37,844 bases of DNA from Psilocybe azurescens (Eukaryota; Basidiomycota; Agaricomycetes; Agaricales; Agrocybaceae): contig JAJIRX010000170.1 in the NCBI GenBank assembly GCA_023853785.1, positions 1 through 37,844 of the forward strand, given 5' to 3'. Below are positions 18,253-28,920 of this stretch, piece after piece. The translations under genes were made by a program, and so were the position numbers. Below the pieces are notes generated by a model. The model ran no database searches and was not told the DNA's origin. It saw only the letters and a list, made by a program, of their open reading frames with translations. Within the stretch, counting starts at the first letter, position 1. Each line of letters begins with the position of its first letter.

Positions 18253-21200
18253 TCAGAGTGCGCTCGTGAAACTCGATCGCGCACTATAATACTCTCCTGA
18301 AAACGACGAGTCCGAAGACCCCACCTCGCTCAACGCGCTCAGCACACTCAAGGTCGAGTTCGAATTTCGCTGCTCGGCGCGTGCGCACCCGCTGGCGCTC
18401 GACCCTGGCGATGACGCAGGTGATAATAATGGCAACTCTGGCTCTGGTTCAGATGGCGGCTGTGGCGCAGATGATGGCGATGGCGATGATGGAACGACGT
18501 CGGATGGGGGTGGCACGAGCGCCATAGGCGTGAGCTCTGACGAAGAAGCCGATGCTGATTCCGATACTGACGATAACGCGGAACAGGTTGAGGACGTTGA
18601 GGACGCCCTCCGTACGGCACCAGAACCAGAACGAGTCTCGGGAGAGGTGTCGATTCGCAACGACGCAGCTGACACCGCCGCTCTCGTCTTCTTCTCCTTT
18701 GTCAGCGACGGGACCTCCAACGTCGAGGTCGAGGTCGAGTTCGAGGCCATCCCACTACCCGTGCTCCCACCCGCACCGCTGCTAAAGACCTCCACCCTCC
18801 TCAATACCGCATTCCTCGGCGGCGGCTCATCCACGCCCGGGAGGACCCCACACGACTTCGTATGCCTCAACCTCTGGCTCCCCACACCCAAACCCAAACT
18901 CATACCGATACCAGGCGCTCGCAGCAGCATCGCATTGAACTTCTCCAGATCTTTCTCCAGCGCGGATAACGTCTTCAGATTCCCTTCGGTGTCAGCGACG
19001 GTATGTGGAGCAGCATCCTCCTCCCAGGAGGCGGCGGCGGAACCAGAGATCGAGACAGTGACGGCACTGCTCTCGATCCCACTCCCGATGGACACCACCC
19101 GCGGCACGCAAAACGCGTCGTCTTCATTGTCATTTCCACCACCATTACCGCCAACAGAAATAGGAGCAGCAGTAGCGGCAGCGGCTACGGAGAACGATTT
19201 CTTCTTCGTACCCAGACCAAGCAACGAAAGCGTCCAGTCTTCCCCGTCCATACCCGGGCCAGCAGCTGTCGTATCCGCACTCGCACTCGCATCCGCAGTC
19301 TTCGTGGTAGTGGTCCTGCGAAGCGCAGACTCAGACTTAGTCCTCATCCTCTCCCCATATGGCTCCCATACATCCTTCCTCATCGCCGTCGGCACACTCA
19401 ACATGCCCCCACCCGCACTCGCCTCCGCCGCCGCCTTACTAAGCCTAACCACCGAATTCGTCCTCTTCATCCCTTTCCTCCCCAGATCCAGATCCACTTC
19501 CGCGCTTGCATTTCCACTAGGACTCGCGCCCAACAACAACGTCCACTCCCCAGCCCCATCCTCACCCACCGCCCTCGCCGCCGCCGCGGAGCCCCGTCTC
19601 ACAATCTGCCGCGCAACGCCAATCAGCGGCACCTTCTCCTTCTCCTTCTCCTTGTTCGCCTCCTGATTCCACCCACTCATTGCTACTGCATTCGCACGCC
19701 TAGTGGCGTTCGCAAGCGTGTTCGCGGCCAACACCCGCGCAGCGGCTTCGTCGTCATCCTCCTCCTCGAATTCGGGCGTGCTCGTCAAGATTGAGATCGA
19801 GGAACCATCCGAGCTGGTCTCCGCCGCCGCCAATACGCCTGCAGTAGCAGTAGCAACCGCAGCAAACGAACCCGAAGACAGGGACACCGAGCGCGCGCGA
19901 AACGCAGAAGCAGATGACGAAGTTAGAATTGAGCCCAGGGCACAGCTCGACATTGTCGAGGCGCTGTTCCTCCTCCCATTTCCATTAGCAAGTATATGCG
20001 CGTTCTGCGCTGCACCCTCTGCGCGCCGTCCGTCCTGCTCGTGCTGCGTCCGGAAAAGGCTTGCACTGTCCGGGGCCGATACGACGCGTTTGCTCGAGCC
20101 CGAACGCAGTGGTGTACCAGCCTCAGTGGTCGATGTACCTGTACTCGTGGAAGTGGAAGCGGGTATATGCGCGTTTCCGTTTGCAGGGAGAGACAAACGG
20201 GCCGCGGCGCGCAGGGGCGGGGGCAGCGGCAGCGGGCCCATAGGCGGGGGTGAGAGCGGTACCGCCGGGTGGATCGACAAGATGCTCTGCCGCGAGCGCG
20301 TTTTGATTCTAGATAGTCTGTGAGGCGCTTGTGGAAATTGTGGCAGAGACGCGGCTGCGGGCGCGGAAGAGGAGGATAGAGGGTTAGGGGTGACTATATG
20401 CGCCTTTTGTGTTGAATATGAAGACGGAGACGGAGATGGAGACGAAGGCGGGATAGAGAATGCGATGGGACGCGACACTCCGATTTGTCTAGCCTGCTAC
20501 ATGAATCGAAAAAAGAAACACATGATATCAGTTCCAATTCCAGTGATACGCGAAGTTAACTCAAAATGAACTGATACTGACTTTGACAACCGGCTCTGAC
20601 TCTTCTTCAACGCCAACACCTTTATCCATACCCATTGTGGTCCGCCCCTCCGTGTCGGTGACGACGACGAACAGAGGCGAGCAAGGTGTGATCGGCGGCC
20701 CGCTCTCGGTGCTCGATACCGAGAGCGACCTGGAGAAACCGGGGTGGTGGCGGGCCTGGAGGCGAGGGCGGAGGCGAGGGAAGCGCGGATGCTAGAATGG
20801 GCGCGTGCTGGTATTGATGGGGGTTAAAGGAAGGGGTAGAGGGTGGGGGACGTTTGCGCGTCTGCGTTGTTTCGCGGAGCCTGCGCTCGAAGAAGCTGCG
20901 TCCGACGGCGGCGGCGATGCTGGGGGCAGCGAAGACGACGACACGCTTGAGGCCTGGCCCGAATTCGAACCCGAGACGATTGAGCGGGTGCTCTGTTTTG
21001 AGGTCCTCGACGCGGCGTCTGTCAGTACACCGCGCTGCCCGCGCTCCTGTTCCCTGCGCTGCCTCTGCCTCTGTTGTTCCCTCTCATGCCGAAGGACAAG
21101 CGGCACATATGGTCTATACTCCTCCGTCTCCTCTGTCCCCTCATCTTCATCCTCAGCATACCTCTCCCTCAGCATCTCAGTTCCAACAGCTTCGAACCCA

Positions 21201-22972
21201 CTCCTACCCCTCGCCGCATCCCTTCCTCTCAACTCGACAAAAACGAACACGACGAGCCAATAATCGACTCCTCATCCCCAACCGACCCCAATGGCGCACT
21301 ATCGCACGAGTACGTCGATGGCGAAGAGGACCCCGACCCCGACCCATATCCATACTCACCATATTCATAATCGCGGTCTTGCGGGTCGTAGTAGTTCTTC
21401 ACGCCGAATATGCTCCCCAACGCTCTTGGAGGAAGCGAAGAAAGGGGAGTTCCGTATTTGGATGTGCTTGCTTCCTCGCTTCGATCTTCACGTGCACTTC
21501 CACTCGCACCATAACTATCTCGCCTCCCTCCGCTCCCCCATTTCTTCTTATTCCTCCTCCGCCCCCTCTCGAAGTCGACATCGACACATCCGACTCTGCC
21601 ACCGACACCGACATCATCTCCGACTCCAATCCAGATCCGGATCTGAACCCAGAGTCCAGCGCCGACTTGAATCCAGACCCGCCCCAAGAAGACCTCTCCA
21701 CGTCCACGTCCGCAAACCCAAACTGGCCTGCCAATGAGAGGTACGACCCAGATGCAGTTGCCGATGCCGTGGTCGCAGTCGCAGGAAACGGAAGATGAGA
21801 CGGAGAAGGTGCAGTGGGTGTGGATGATGTGGGAGTGGGACTGAGCTGGTACTGATACTCAAACCCATTGTCATACCTATACTCGAGCCCCAGTTCGAGC
21901 TGCGGCCCATGCGCAATATCTTCGCTCGCCATTCTCGTCGGCGATGGTTGAGCCTGAGGGGGGAAAGGAGAACCAGCAGGATACCTGAACCCCCCCGAAA
22001 TCGGCGTATTCGGACACGACTTGCTCGCCTCACCATTCAAGTTCACGTTACTTCTCGACAACTGCCTCTTAATACGCGCAAAGAGCGCGAGCGGGTTGGG
22101 CGTCGACTTTGTCGTCGGGGAAGTCGGTGAAGCCGGTGAAGTAGATTTCGAATTTAAATGTAAATTCAATTTCGACGGCGATTTTTGAGTGTCATTTTTG
22201 GGTAGGCGGATACACCGGATGCAGACGCTGGAGTGGATGATGTGAATGTTATATGTCCGGTATCCAGACGAATGGGGGACGATGGTACACGCAGGTTATC
22301 GCGGGGAGAAGTGGATATATGCGCGGAAACAGGCTCAACAGGCATCGAATTCCTCGTCCTCAGTCTACTGCGCTCCCTCTCCTTCTCCCTCTCTCGCGAC
22401 TTCGACCTGTCTCTGCCCATCGACACCCCACCCGCACATCCACTCACTCCCTCACCAAGCGCCTCCAAACAGTTCCCGCCCAAATCGACAGCCGACATCG
22501 TTGCAGAAACAATCGGTGGAAAAGGGCTGTCTGTCTCCCCAGCGGGAAGCGGCGGTGGTGTTGCGTAGAGGAGCATGGAATTCTTCGTATTCTTTTTCGC
22601 ACTCCCAAATGTTACTGTGTCGACGAAATCGGGAATAGGAGGCGGTGGCGGGATGGGAATCTGATGGGACAGCGCGAATGTGACGTGGGCACGGCTTTGA
22701 CTCTGGGGTTCGGGAGTTGTGTGGGTTTGTGTTGGGGGAGGGGGTGTAATTAGGACTGTTGGATTGGGACTCAGAGCGGGAAAGTTGGTCTTGCGTGGTG
22801 GTGTCGGTGCGGGTGATGTCGTAGACGCAGGTCTTGATGTGGTATTCCAAGATGATGTGGGTAATGCAGTCGATGCTGATGCTGATGCTGACGTAGATGA
22901 TGATGGTGCTGGAGGCTGAAGGTGGGTCTGGGGCGCGTCTAGCTTGCGCTCGTCCGAGGCATGAGATGCGGT
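18253..22972 (-). CDS. large Ser/Pro/Ala-rich protein, about 1,500 residues
   Basis: A continuous minus-strand coding signal covers this span: exon 22972-20852, exon 20791-20582 and exon 20496-18253, with introns 20851-20792 (weak GTCCCC donor, CTAG acceptor) and 20581-20497 (GTCAGT...TAG). A CTCTAG acceptor precedes 22972, so a 5' exon is missing from the model. Three single-base gaps at homopolymers (22195-22199, the 21535-21566 region, 21239-21243) break the frame as assembled. Low-complexity Ser/Thr/Pro/Ala tracts surround conserved-looking islands: PLALFARIKRQLSRS, SIFGVKNYYDPQDRD, LFVVVTDTEGRTTMG, LSALEKDLEKFNAMLLR and a tail GEYYSARSSFTSAL. There is no signal peptide or membrane segment. 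It is probably disordered; the function is unknown. Its 3' third is duplicated at 10440-12077. Confidence 0.65.
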
Positions 22973-23278
22973 CTAGAGGCGGTTGTATAGTAAGTAACTT
23001 ATCGGAACGAGCGTCTTTATTTAAAGAGAGTGAAAGTAAATGTCAATAATGTCGTATGGAGATCCTTCCTCGTGTCAGGTGGAAATACGCAAGGAAGGTC
23101 AGGACAGGACAGAGAAGGGAAAATTATGAAGAAAGACACAAAAGACAGACAAGCGGACGAAGTTGAAGGGAAAGGAAGAAGCCTAAGCAACAATGAAATC
23201 GCAAACCGAAAAAGAAACACGAAACGAAAGCGGAAAGCACAAACAAAATAGGAACGAACTTTATTCAATGCATTCGTA
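22973..23278 (-). promoter_or_regulatory. CT-rich 5' region of the Ser/Pro-rich gene
   Basis: Read on the minus strand, about 23020-23200 is pyrimidine-rich (CTTCTTCCTTTCCCTTC, TTTCCCTTCTCTGTCC). This is a common feature of fungal promoters and 5' leaders just ahead of the start. The true first exon of the downstream gene must lie here or further upstream, but no start codon could be joined to it with confidence. Confidence 0.4.
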
Positions 23279-23690
23279 TTACGCCTCCGGCCGCCAGGGT
23301 TGTGATGATGATGATCCTGAATCCACGGTAGGCTCCAGATCAAGCGCGGCGCCGTCGGCGGCATTGACATCTGGAGATCAAGAGACAGCCACAAAATTAA
23401 ATTAAACTCCAAATCAATATATGTTTTCTTTGAACTTTTCCTCTTCCAGAAAGGCCTACCTCGTTGATTTGATATTTCACTCCCTCAGCCCATCCGCCGT
23501 GCACGTCCGACGCGTCGTCAGTGGCCATAGATGGCAACTGATTGACATTGACGCTAGTGCTCGTACTAAGGCTCGGGCTCGAACAGGAACTTTGATTTGG
23601 ATGGGGATCCAGCGCAGCAGACACGAGGTCGGCGAATTCTTCTAGCGTGAAAGGCGATGATGCTGACGAAAGCCTGGAAGGAGACGACAT
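23279..23690 (-). CDS. small acidic protein, about 107 residues, two exons
   Basis: Exon 1 (23690-23460) begins MSSPSRLSSASSPFTLEEFA and includes VSAALDPHPNQSSC and GWAEGVKYQINE, ending at a GTAGGC donor. After a CTCCAG acceptor, exon 2 (23370-23279) best reads DVNAADGAALDLEPTVDSGS to PWRPEA and a TAA. The join is one base short of being in frame, the same type of defect seen in several neighbours. If read strictly in phase, exon 2 gives a less protein-like sequence. The protein is Ser-rich with an acidic tail, has no signal peptide or membrane segment, and its family is not recognised. Confidence 0.45.
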
Positions 23691-24352
23691 GGTGATTTAG
23701 GTAAGCGCGTACGCCGTAACGCGTATTGTATGTACGCGATTTCTGGAATTCTGGAAAGGGGTGAATCCGGATGGGAGTTCGTTCAGCCAGAATGACCCAG
23801 AATCTATGTTGTGCTACGCAAACTTGAAGTTTGCAGTGGAGAGGAGGGGAAAAACTGAAGAAAGTGTTCGTTCAAGGGAAAGGGAGAGAGGAGAGGAGAG
23901 GAGAGGGGCATGAAATGCGTACGTCTCCGACTCGACTCGAGACTCGCGTATAATACATATGTCAACCTTTCTGCATAGACCGACGCTGTCATAATCATTG
24001 TCAGCATACACAGCAGGCATGGGCAACGTCCTTCCTTCTTCGTTCAATGGATGGAAATCTGACAGATGAACGCATGCACGCACGCAACTCGAATCTCCGA
24101 GCGTTCAATTGCGATTTCGAGAGGACAGGGAACGTAAGTTCGCTTGCCTATTTTGGCTCAATTACCTATGCCCGCCCTCCCGGACTCAATTTTCCAGCAT
24201 CGATCCATCTCGACTAGTCGACATCTTGGGACTTGGAGCCTTGGCGGCCGGCAGGATTAATGAAAAAAATGAAAATCTTCTTCTCGACTTCTCAACGACT
24301 TCGAATTTAATTTAATTTTAATGAATATATATGGTACCATGATACCATGATA
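23691..24352. other. intergenic region with purine tract
   Basis: This probably contains the promoter of the minus-strand small gene. A purine-rich run GGGAGAGAGGAGAGGAGAGGAGAGG lies at about 23882-23907. A GTAAGT...TTCCAG pair on plus (about 24136-24196) looks intron-like, but the exons around it would give only about 41 residues. No gene is assigned. Confidence 0.35.
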
Positions 24353-24497
24353 TCAGATGATATCCATCTCGTCCGTTTCCACGTCTTCCCTTCCTTCAGT
24401 TTTTTCCTCCAAGTACGTGCTCCACGTCTTCCAGAAACCGGCGCCCGACGCATTGAACGTGGAACCCCGCAGAACATTGGACACTTTCCTCCACCTT
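24353..24497 (-). CDS. C-terminal exon of an unrecognised small protein
   Basis: The minus strand reads KVSNVLRGSTFNASGAGFW, then KTWSTYLEEKTEGREDVE and TDEMDII with a TGA at 24353-24355. Composition and the absence of stops suggest a real exon. Upstream the same frame meets a stop at about 24498-24500, so the exon would have to be joined by splicing to an earlier exon that I could not place. Family not recognised. Confidence 0.35.
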
Positions 24498-25211
24498 CAT
24501 AAGTAGGCATGCTAATGAGTGTCTCTATTCTCAGCCATTAAACCCAATAGAATGCATATAATTGCATCCGTTCCATTCCAAGCCACACGCTATCCATGTT
24601 CACCCGCGCAATTACTCGAGAAGAAACTTCAATCGCCACGCCTCCTATCCGATTCAGAGACTAACGCTCCCAGCTGTCGAGTAACCATCATTCTACTGCC
24701 TACAATCACGAGCCTCGTCAGAGCAGACTAGATTAGACTGAGTCCAGACCCAGCTCTTCGATGTCCACTTTCGTCTGACTGCGTTATTCTTGCATACCTG
24801 CATTACCACCAACTCGACTTCACGCCACGTACATAGTACGTGTCATCGATACAAACCATTCATGATGCGGCTCGACACCGCCAATATGTTCATCAAGTGC
24901 GCCAATCCCCCAGTGCGCGGTAATACCACATATATGTACCTTCGTTCACGTACAGCTATGTCCACTGAGGCCGGAGTATTAATATGCCTGAGATTTGGGA
25001 CTGGTTGTGCAATGCTTCGAAGATATTATAGACCAAATGTGACAACTTCATGTGTCGCTAGGGATGCTGAGCAGTACTTGGGGATATGAGTCCCTGGCGC
25101 CATGGCTATTTGTCCTCCAGGCCCTTCCCGATCAATTTTGCCAGCTTCAGGTAAACTTAATGGAAAAAATGACACAACCTACTAACACTGTATATATGTA
25201 CTGTATACCTA
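24498..25211. other. unassigned region
   Basis: Short frames on plus (24519-24731, 24790-25089) have no recognisable domains. An intron-like stretch with CCTACTAACACTG (about 25168-25180) followed by CCTAG and TTTCCAG precedes the open frame at 25225. It may mark the upstream part of the next candidate gene. Confidence 0.35.
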
Positions 25212-25224
25212 GTGTCTTTCCAGT

Positions 25225-25960
25225 ACTTAGCACCCGAGCTTACTCCGAGTCGATATGCACGCACTCGAAATCGACATTCTGAAATTGAAAGTCGATATCT
25301 CACCGATGAAGAAAGTAGTTTAGTCCGCAAAGAAATGATTAATTTTAAAGGCTCGCTTCATTTGCAATTGCGATGCAGCAGCCGAGCTCTCCGCACTCAA
25401 GAACTCCATGAAATTGGGCATCGCCTTAATACCGCAATGCGCGGCCCTCATTGCATAGCGGGATATATAGCAGAACTCGGAAATGGAAGCGTAGGATTTC
25501 CTGAGAAGCCTTTCATGCGGCTGTTCGAATACGAGCTTCCATGCTTCGTTTTATCGAATCTATGTTATGGTATGGACGACATTTAATATAAGTGATTGGT
25601 AGTGGATAATCGGAAAATTAAAATACCCAAGGCATATGAACTTCTGCTGGGAGACTTTCTAAGATTTCGTCCAAAGGTATGTGCTGACGAGAGAGCTGCA
25701 GAGCGGCCTGACGACAACAATGGGCGCTTATTTACTTCTCTACTTTTTCGTAGTTAGGTGAACGCTCCGAGTTTATTCTGAAGATTTGGGATGACTGTCT
25801 AAAAATATAGAATTATGGAGGGAAGAAACAACCAGAAGGCTTCCGCAAATTCTTCCTCGGTCAAGGTCCAGCACTAAGCAAGTTCTTCATTTGGATCTAT
25901 TATACGCGCAGATTCTGAAATGAGAAGGTTCGTTTGGAAACTCTGACTGAAAACTGTCGC
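25225..25960 (+). CDS. unrecognised multi-exon gene or pseudogene
   Basis: After a TACTAAC branch-like site and a TTTCCAG acceptor, an open stretch reads YLAPELTPSRYARTRN, RYLTDEESSLVRKEMI and PFMRLFEYELPCFVLSNL. Further protein-like pieces follow on plus: AYELLLGDFLRFRPK before a GTATGT donor (about 25681), LGERSEFILKIWDDCLKI after a TTCGTAG acceptor (about 25754), and PEGFRKFFLGQGPALSKFF. The pieces do not join in frame without adjustment and stops intervene. The coding signal is moderate and the family is unknown. It may be a decayed gene or one affected by missing bases. Confidence 0.3.
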
Positions 25961-26785
25961 TTGAAGTATGTTCGGAAAGTGGTGCAATGCGTTCATGGAT
26001 GCTGGCGTAGCTGTGTCCCATAACCACCCAGTCGGCTAGCCTTACCCAAGCCTCAAATCTATCGAGCTTTTATGAACTACGAAGACTCGAATATTTATAA
26101 TCAAGGAGAAATGTGAGGCCACCTTACATGGAAATTTACTCTGGTGTAAGAAAAGTGGAAGGAAACGCTGAGGTCAAGCGCCAACTAAGCTCTTGGCTCT
26201 TTCTTCGAAAAATTAACAAGGTTCCGATTCGGTGACCTAGAATAATCACAAGACGACTCAGACTTAGAAACAACACCGCAAATGAGTTGTTTTATATCCC
26301 AACCAGTTAACACCAAATCTTCGCCGGTAATTACCTGTTCCACGATTCCTGAATTGAATCCATGACCATGTGCATGCTATGACAAGTCGGGCAGGCCACT
26401 CGAGAGGATCCACATACGAAACTCCTTGGAAATCACAGGGTATTGAGCAAGTAATGAGTCGATGTACGCCTGCCTTCCAATGGGTGAAGGTTGTACAGCG
26501 ACATGTGAATGAGTTTTGAAAATGGGGAGTGCTTATGGTCGTATTATATAGATCAAGCAGATGGCATCGAATAAGATGCAGCTCAGCCAGTGTAGAAGAC
26601 GCTGGCAGTCTTGCAGACACCATGGGTAATAATGTAGGACCTGAGTTGGAGATATGAAGCAGAATTTCAATAGGCAGAGATTTTATAGTGAGCCCAGAGG
26701 CTTCTGTGAGCTCTTCGCTCCGCGGAAGTTGGAGAAGATTTGTTTCATCAGAAATTAAACGATGTGCGAAGAGCAGTAGTCCTTT
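25961..26785. other. unassigned region
   Basis: No convincing gene is seen. A 119-codon minus-strand frame (26264-26623) lacks splice context and family features. The region ends at the MITE-like element. Confidence 0.35.
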
Positions 26786-26789
26786 TTTA

Positions 26790-27231
26790 CGACACCGTCC
26801 GAACCGTGTCAGGAAGTTCTTATGTAATCTTCGGAGCTTGAATTATCGTCGCGTCTAGTAGACGCGACAATGCAGATAATTCGAGCCTTTTGAAAGGTAT
26901 AGCACATTTATTTGGCTCGAATAATAGATGGTTTAAATTTTGTGTTGAGATGAGGAGTTTTGCGGCAGCTTTCATTCCGGTGCAGACTGAGCAGAAAGTC
27001 GCTTACATAATCTTTAGACTTTGCCTTGAGCCGGACGCATGGGTGTCCAGCACTTCCACATCTGTTTGAAAGCTCTCAAAATTTGCATGAATGTTGATTG
27101 AAACCTTCTAAAAGTTTCTCTCTAAATATTGTCTTTATAGATCTTTTCCTTGTCAAGCAAAGTGTGCGCGATCCTATTTTCAAAGTCCGAAGATTATATA
27201 ACAACTTTCTGACACGGTTCGGAGGGCGTGG
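26790..27231. mobile_element. 442-bp TIR element (MITE-like), TA flanks
   Basis: The left terminus CGACACCGTCCGAACCGTGT and the reverse complement of the right terminus, CCACGCCCTCCGAACCGTGT, continue as CAG(G/A)AAGTT(C/G)TTAT and TAATCTTCGGA. This gives imperfect terminal inverted repeats of about 46 bp (26790-26835 and 27187-27231). The element is bounded by TA on both sides (26788-26789 and 27232-27233). That fits the TA target duplication of Tc1/mariner-type elements, but two bases are weak evidence. It has no coding capacity. A strong hairpin lies just inside the left repeat. Confidence 0.75.
26836..26886. repeat. two-tier hairpin inside the TIR element
   Basis: The inner stem GTCGCGTCT/AGACGCGAC (26848-26868) has a 3-nt AGT loop. 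The outer stem GCTTGAATTATC/GATAATTCGAGC (26836-26847 and 26875-26886) has one G-T-type mismatch. A further partial copy, GGCTCGAATAAT, occurs at about 26914. The structure begins directly where the left terminal repeat ends. Confidence 0.8.
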
Positions 27232-27233
27232 TA

Positions 27234-27876
27234 AAAACAGACTTCATATATCGTGAGCCGTAGGGCACATCACATATATCGAAGTCTGTCTAGAGAGAAC
27301 TAGAAGAGCAGAGACGCGCGCCGGCAAGAATTGAAAGCATTGTAAATGGAGTAGAGCAATCCCATGAACTTTCCTTCTGTGTACTCAGAGAAGGCGTACG
27401 AGAGTGTTAAGAGTCGCTTGAGAGATCTTCGTCGTGAAATGGTCGTGTAATGTGGTCAACTTGTGGCAAAGGGCTGCATATGACAGGGCTGCACATTCTC
27501 CTCATGCTCATGTGATGTACTTGCTTTGTCACCTGACTCCAGACGCGTAATAAGGTGGTGACCTCCTAGCGCGCTGAGCGCAGGGGCGTGAACCTTAGCT
27601 ATGTTCATTTTTTCACGTTTGTTTCAGCTCAAGCGCTTTGTTCTCTAGTAACACTTATGTCTGATTTAAATACCATATTCTCTCAAGGAAACCGATCTTG
27701 TAAGTTTTGATTACCCTTGTTTACAAAGTTATCTGTATTCACGCCCGCTCATCCTAAGCTCCCTCTTGATTTCCCTTTCGGAAGTAGCCCCCAATTATTG
27801 ATCTTCGTAGTGATACGTGTTTTAGGTGCCAGCCTTCTTTCTAGAGTTTGGACGTGTGTTTGAACATTCAGATATA
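27234..27876. other. unassigned spacer upstream of the tRNA gene
   Basis: I see no protein gene in this stretch. It contains ordinary mixed-composition sequence and provides the 5' flank of the tRNA gene, whose promoter elements are internal. Confidence 0.4.
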
Positions 27877-27998
27877 TCCCGCTTAGCTCAGCGGTAGAGC
27901 GCGTCACTAGTAATCACGTGATTATTCAAGATACTACTTTGGGAACTTCCCAAAACCAGTTCATGACGAGGCCAGTCGTTCAAATCGGCTAGCGGGAA
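27877..27998 (+). tRNA. tRNA-Thr (anticodon AGT) with a 50-nt intron
   Basis: All cloverleaf stems can be drawn: acceptor TCCCGCT/AGCGGGA (27877-27883 and 27991-27997), D arm GCTC-AGCGGTA-GAGC, anticodon stem CGTCA/TGACG (27902-27906 and 27964-27968) and T arm AGTCG-TTCAAAT-CGGCT with one G-T pair. The anticodon loop CTAGTAA contains AGT at 27909-27911. An intron at 27913-27962 sits at the canonical position one base 3' of the anticodon and contains ACTACT, which can pair with the anticodon region. A box TAGCTCAGCGG and B box GTTCAAATC serve as the internal Pol III promoter. The mature tRNA reads ACN threonine codons after inosine modification. Confidence 0.93.
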
Positions 27999-28003
27999 TA
28001 TAA

Positions 28004-28013
28004 TTTTTGTTTT
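28004..28013 (+). terminator. RNA polymerase III T-run terminator
   Basis: A run of five T residues (ATTTTTG) lies just downstream of the tRNA 3' end, as expected for Pol III termination. Confidence 0.7.
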
Positions 28014-28221
28014 GCTTGACATTCTAAGAACGTTTTATTATAATGACCTTATTTTTGACTTGAATCCCTGTCTAACACTTCGCTCTCCATGAGTCAGGAT
28101 AAGTCTTGATACTGATGCCTAAACATTTGCTGATAGGCCTTCGAAAAGCCTGGGGCCATTTTGCTTGTCATGATTATGCACAATTTGATTTTCAGTTGAA
28201 ATGCACTTTGTTATAAAGGCT

Positions 28222-28920
28222 TAGCGCTTACCATTTGGCAATGGCTTCTGCACGATTTTCGCTGGTCGATCCCCCAACAACTTCAACTTCAAGCTTCAAG
28301 GTTAGTGTTTGTAAGCCTGACGGCTCACCGCTTTATACAGTCCGAGCAACTAGATGCCAGAGTGTATTTATAGCGCCATTTTGGTGTAACGGTTACGGCT
28401 TGTCGGATTGGCATGACTAGCTTACAATATTCTTCCATTGAGGCTCAGTGCTCAGCCTTCGTGGCGATGTGCTAATACTGTCTTATTTTCTTCCTAGATA
28501 CTGCGCACCTAAGTCTAGTCAATTAATCTACTCAATTCGAAAAAAATTAATACAATGCTCTATCCGTTCTACCCTTCACTTTCAAGCGCTACTGTAATCT
28601 TCTTACAATGTACGTTCTTCATTTACATGTATTTCCTACTTTTAAACAGAGAGTACCCATAACCGTTCTCGCTGTCCCTGTCCCTTTGTTGGAAGCTAAG
28701 ATTGGAGATGGTCCGAATGAAGGTAAAATCCTGGAAGCTAAATCCGCTGCAAAATCTGGTCAGCACTCAGCGCAAAAGGCTGCCGTAAATGCGTGCCTTT
28801 TGGTGCTTGAGCTCTCTTCAATAACTAAGATTACCTCTCCATCCCATAGATATCAGCTAAGAAACCGTCGTAGCGAAGCGAGACGCGGCTTGTTTATTGT
28901 ATTATGTAGTGCACCATAGT
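28222..28920 (+). CDS. weak candidate gene with dsRNA-binding-domain-like segments
   Basis: A possible first exon starts MAMASARFSLVDPPTTSTS at 28241 and may end at a GTTAGT donor near 28301. Intron-like stretches follow (for example GTGCTAATACTG...TTCCTAG at about 28469-28498). After a TTTTAAACAG acceptor at about 28650, the frame reads VPLLEAKIGDGPNEGKILEA and AAKSGQHSAQKAAVNACLLV. A Gly-rich turn followed by a Lys/Ala helix loosely recalls the second half of a double-stranded-RNA-binding domain. The evidence is weak: frames are short and not firmly joined, and a decayed gene is equally possible. Confidence 0.25.

Larger units (their letters stand above)
15126..19819. repeat. segmental duplication, copy 2 (probable donor)
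   Basis: This is the direct partner of 6906-12077. Its right boundary is inside an otherwise continuous coding sequence, so this block is the likely ancestral location. It lacks the ~560-bp segment found in copy 1. Order and strand of all parts are the same: a plus-strand remnant, the minus-strand NmrA-like gene, a second plus-strand remnant, and the minus-strand Ser/Pro-rich gene. Confidence 0.9.

Noticed and set aside
18530..19666. 378-codon plus-strand frame
   Set aside because: It is antisense to the Ser/Pro-rich coding region and broken in copy 1 at places where the minus-strand frame stays similar.
24082..24260. Possible two-exon 41-residue plus-strand gene around a GTAAGT...TTCCAG pair
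   Set aside because: The product is very short with no recognisable feature. Chance GT-AG pairs of this quality are common.
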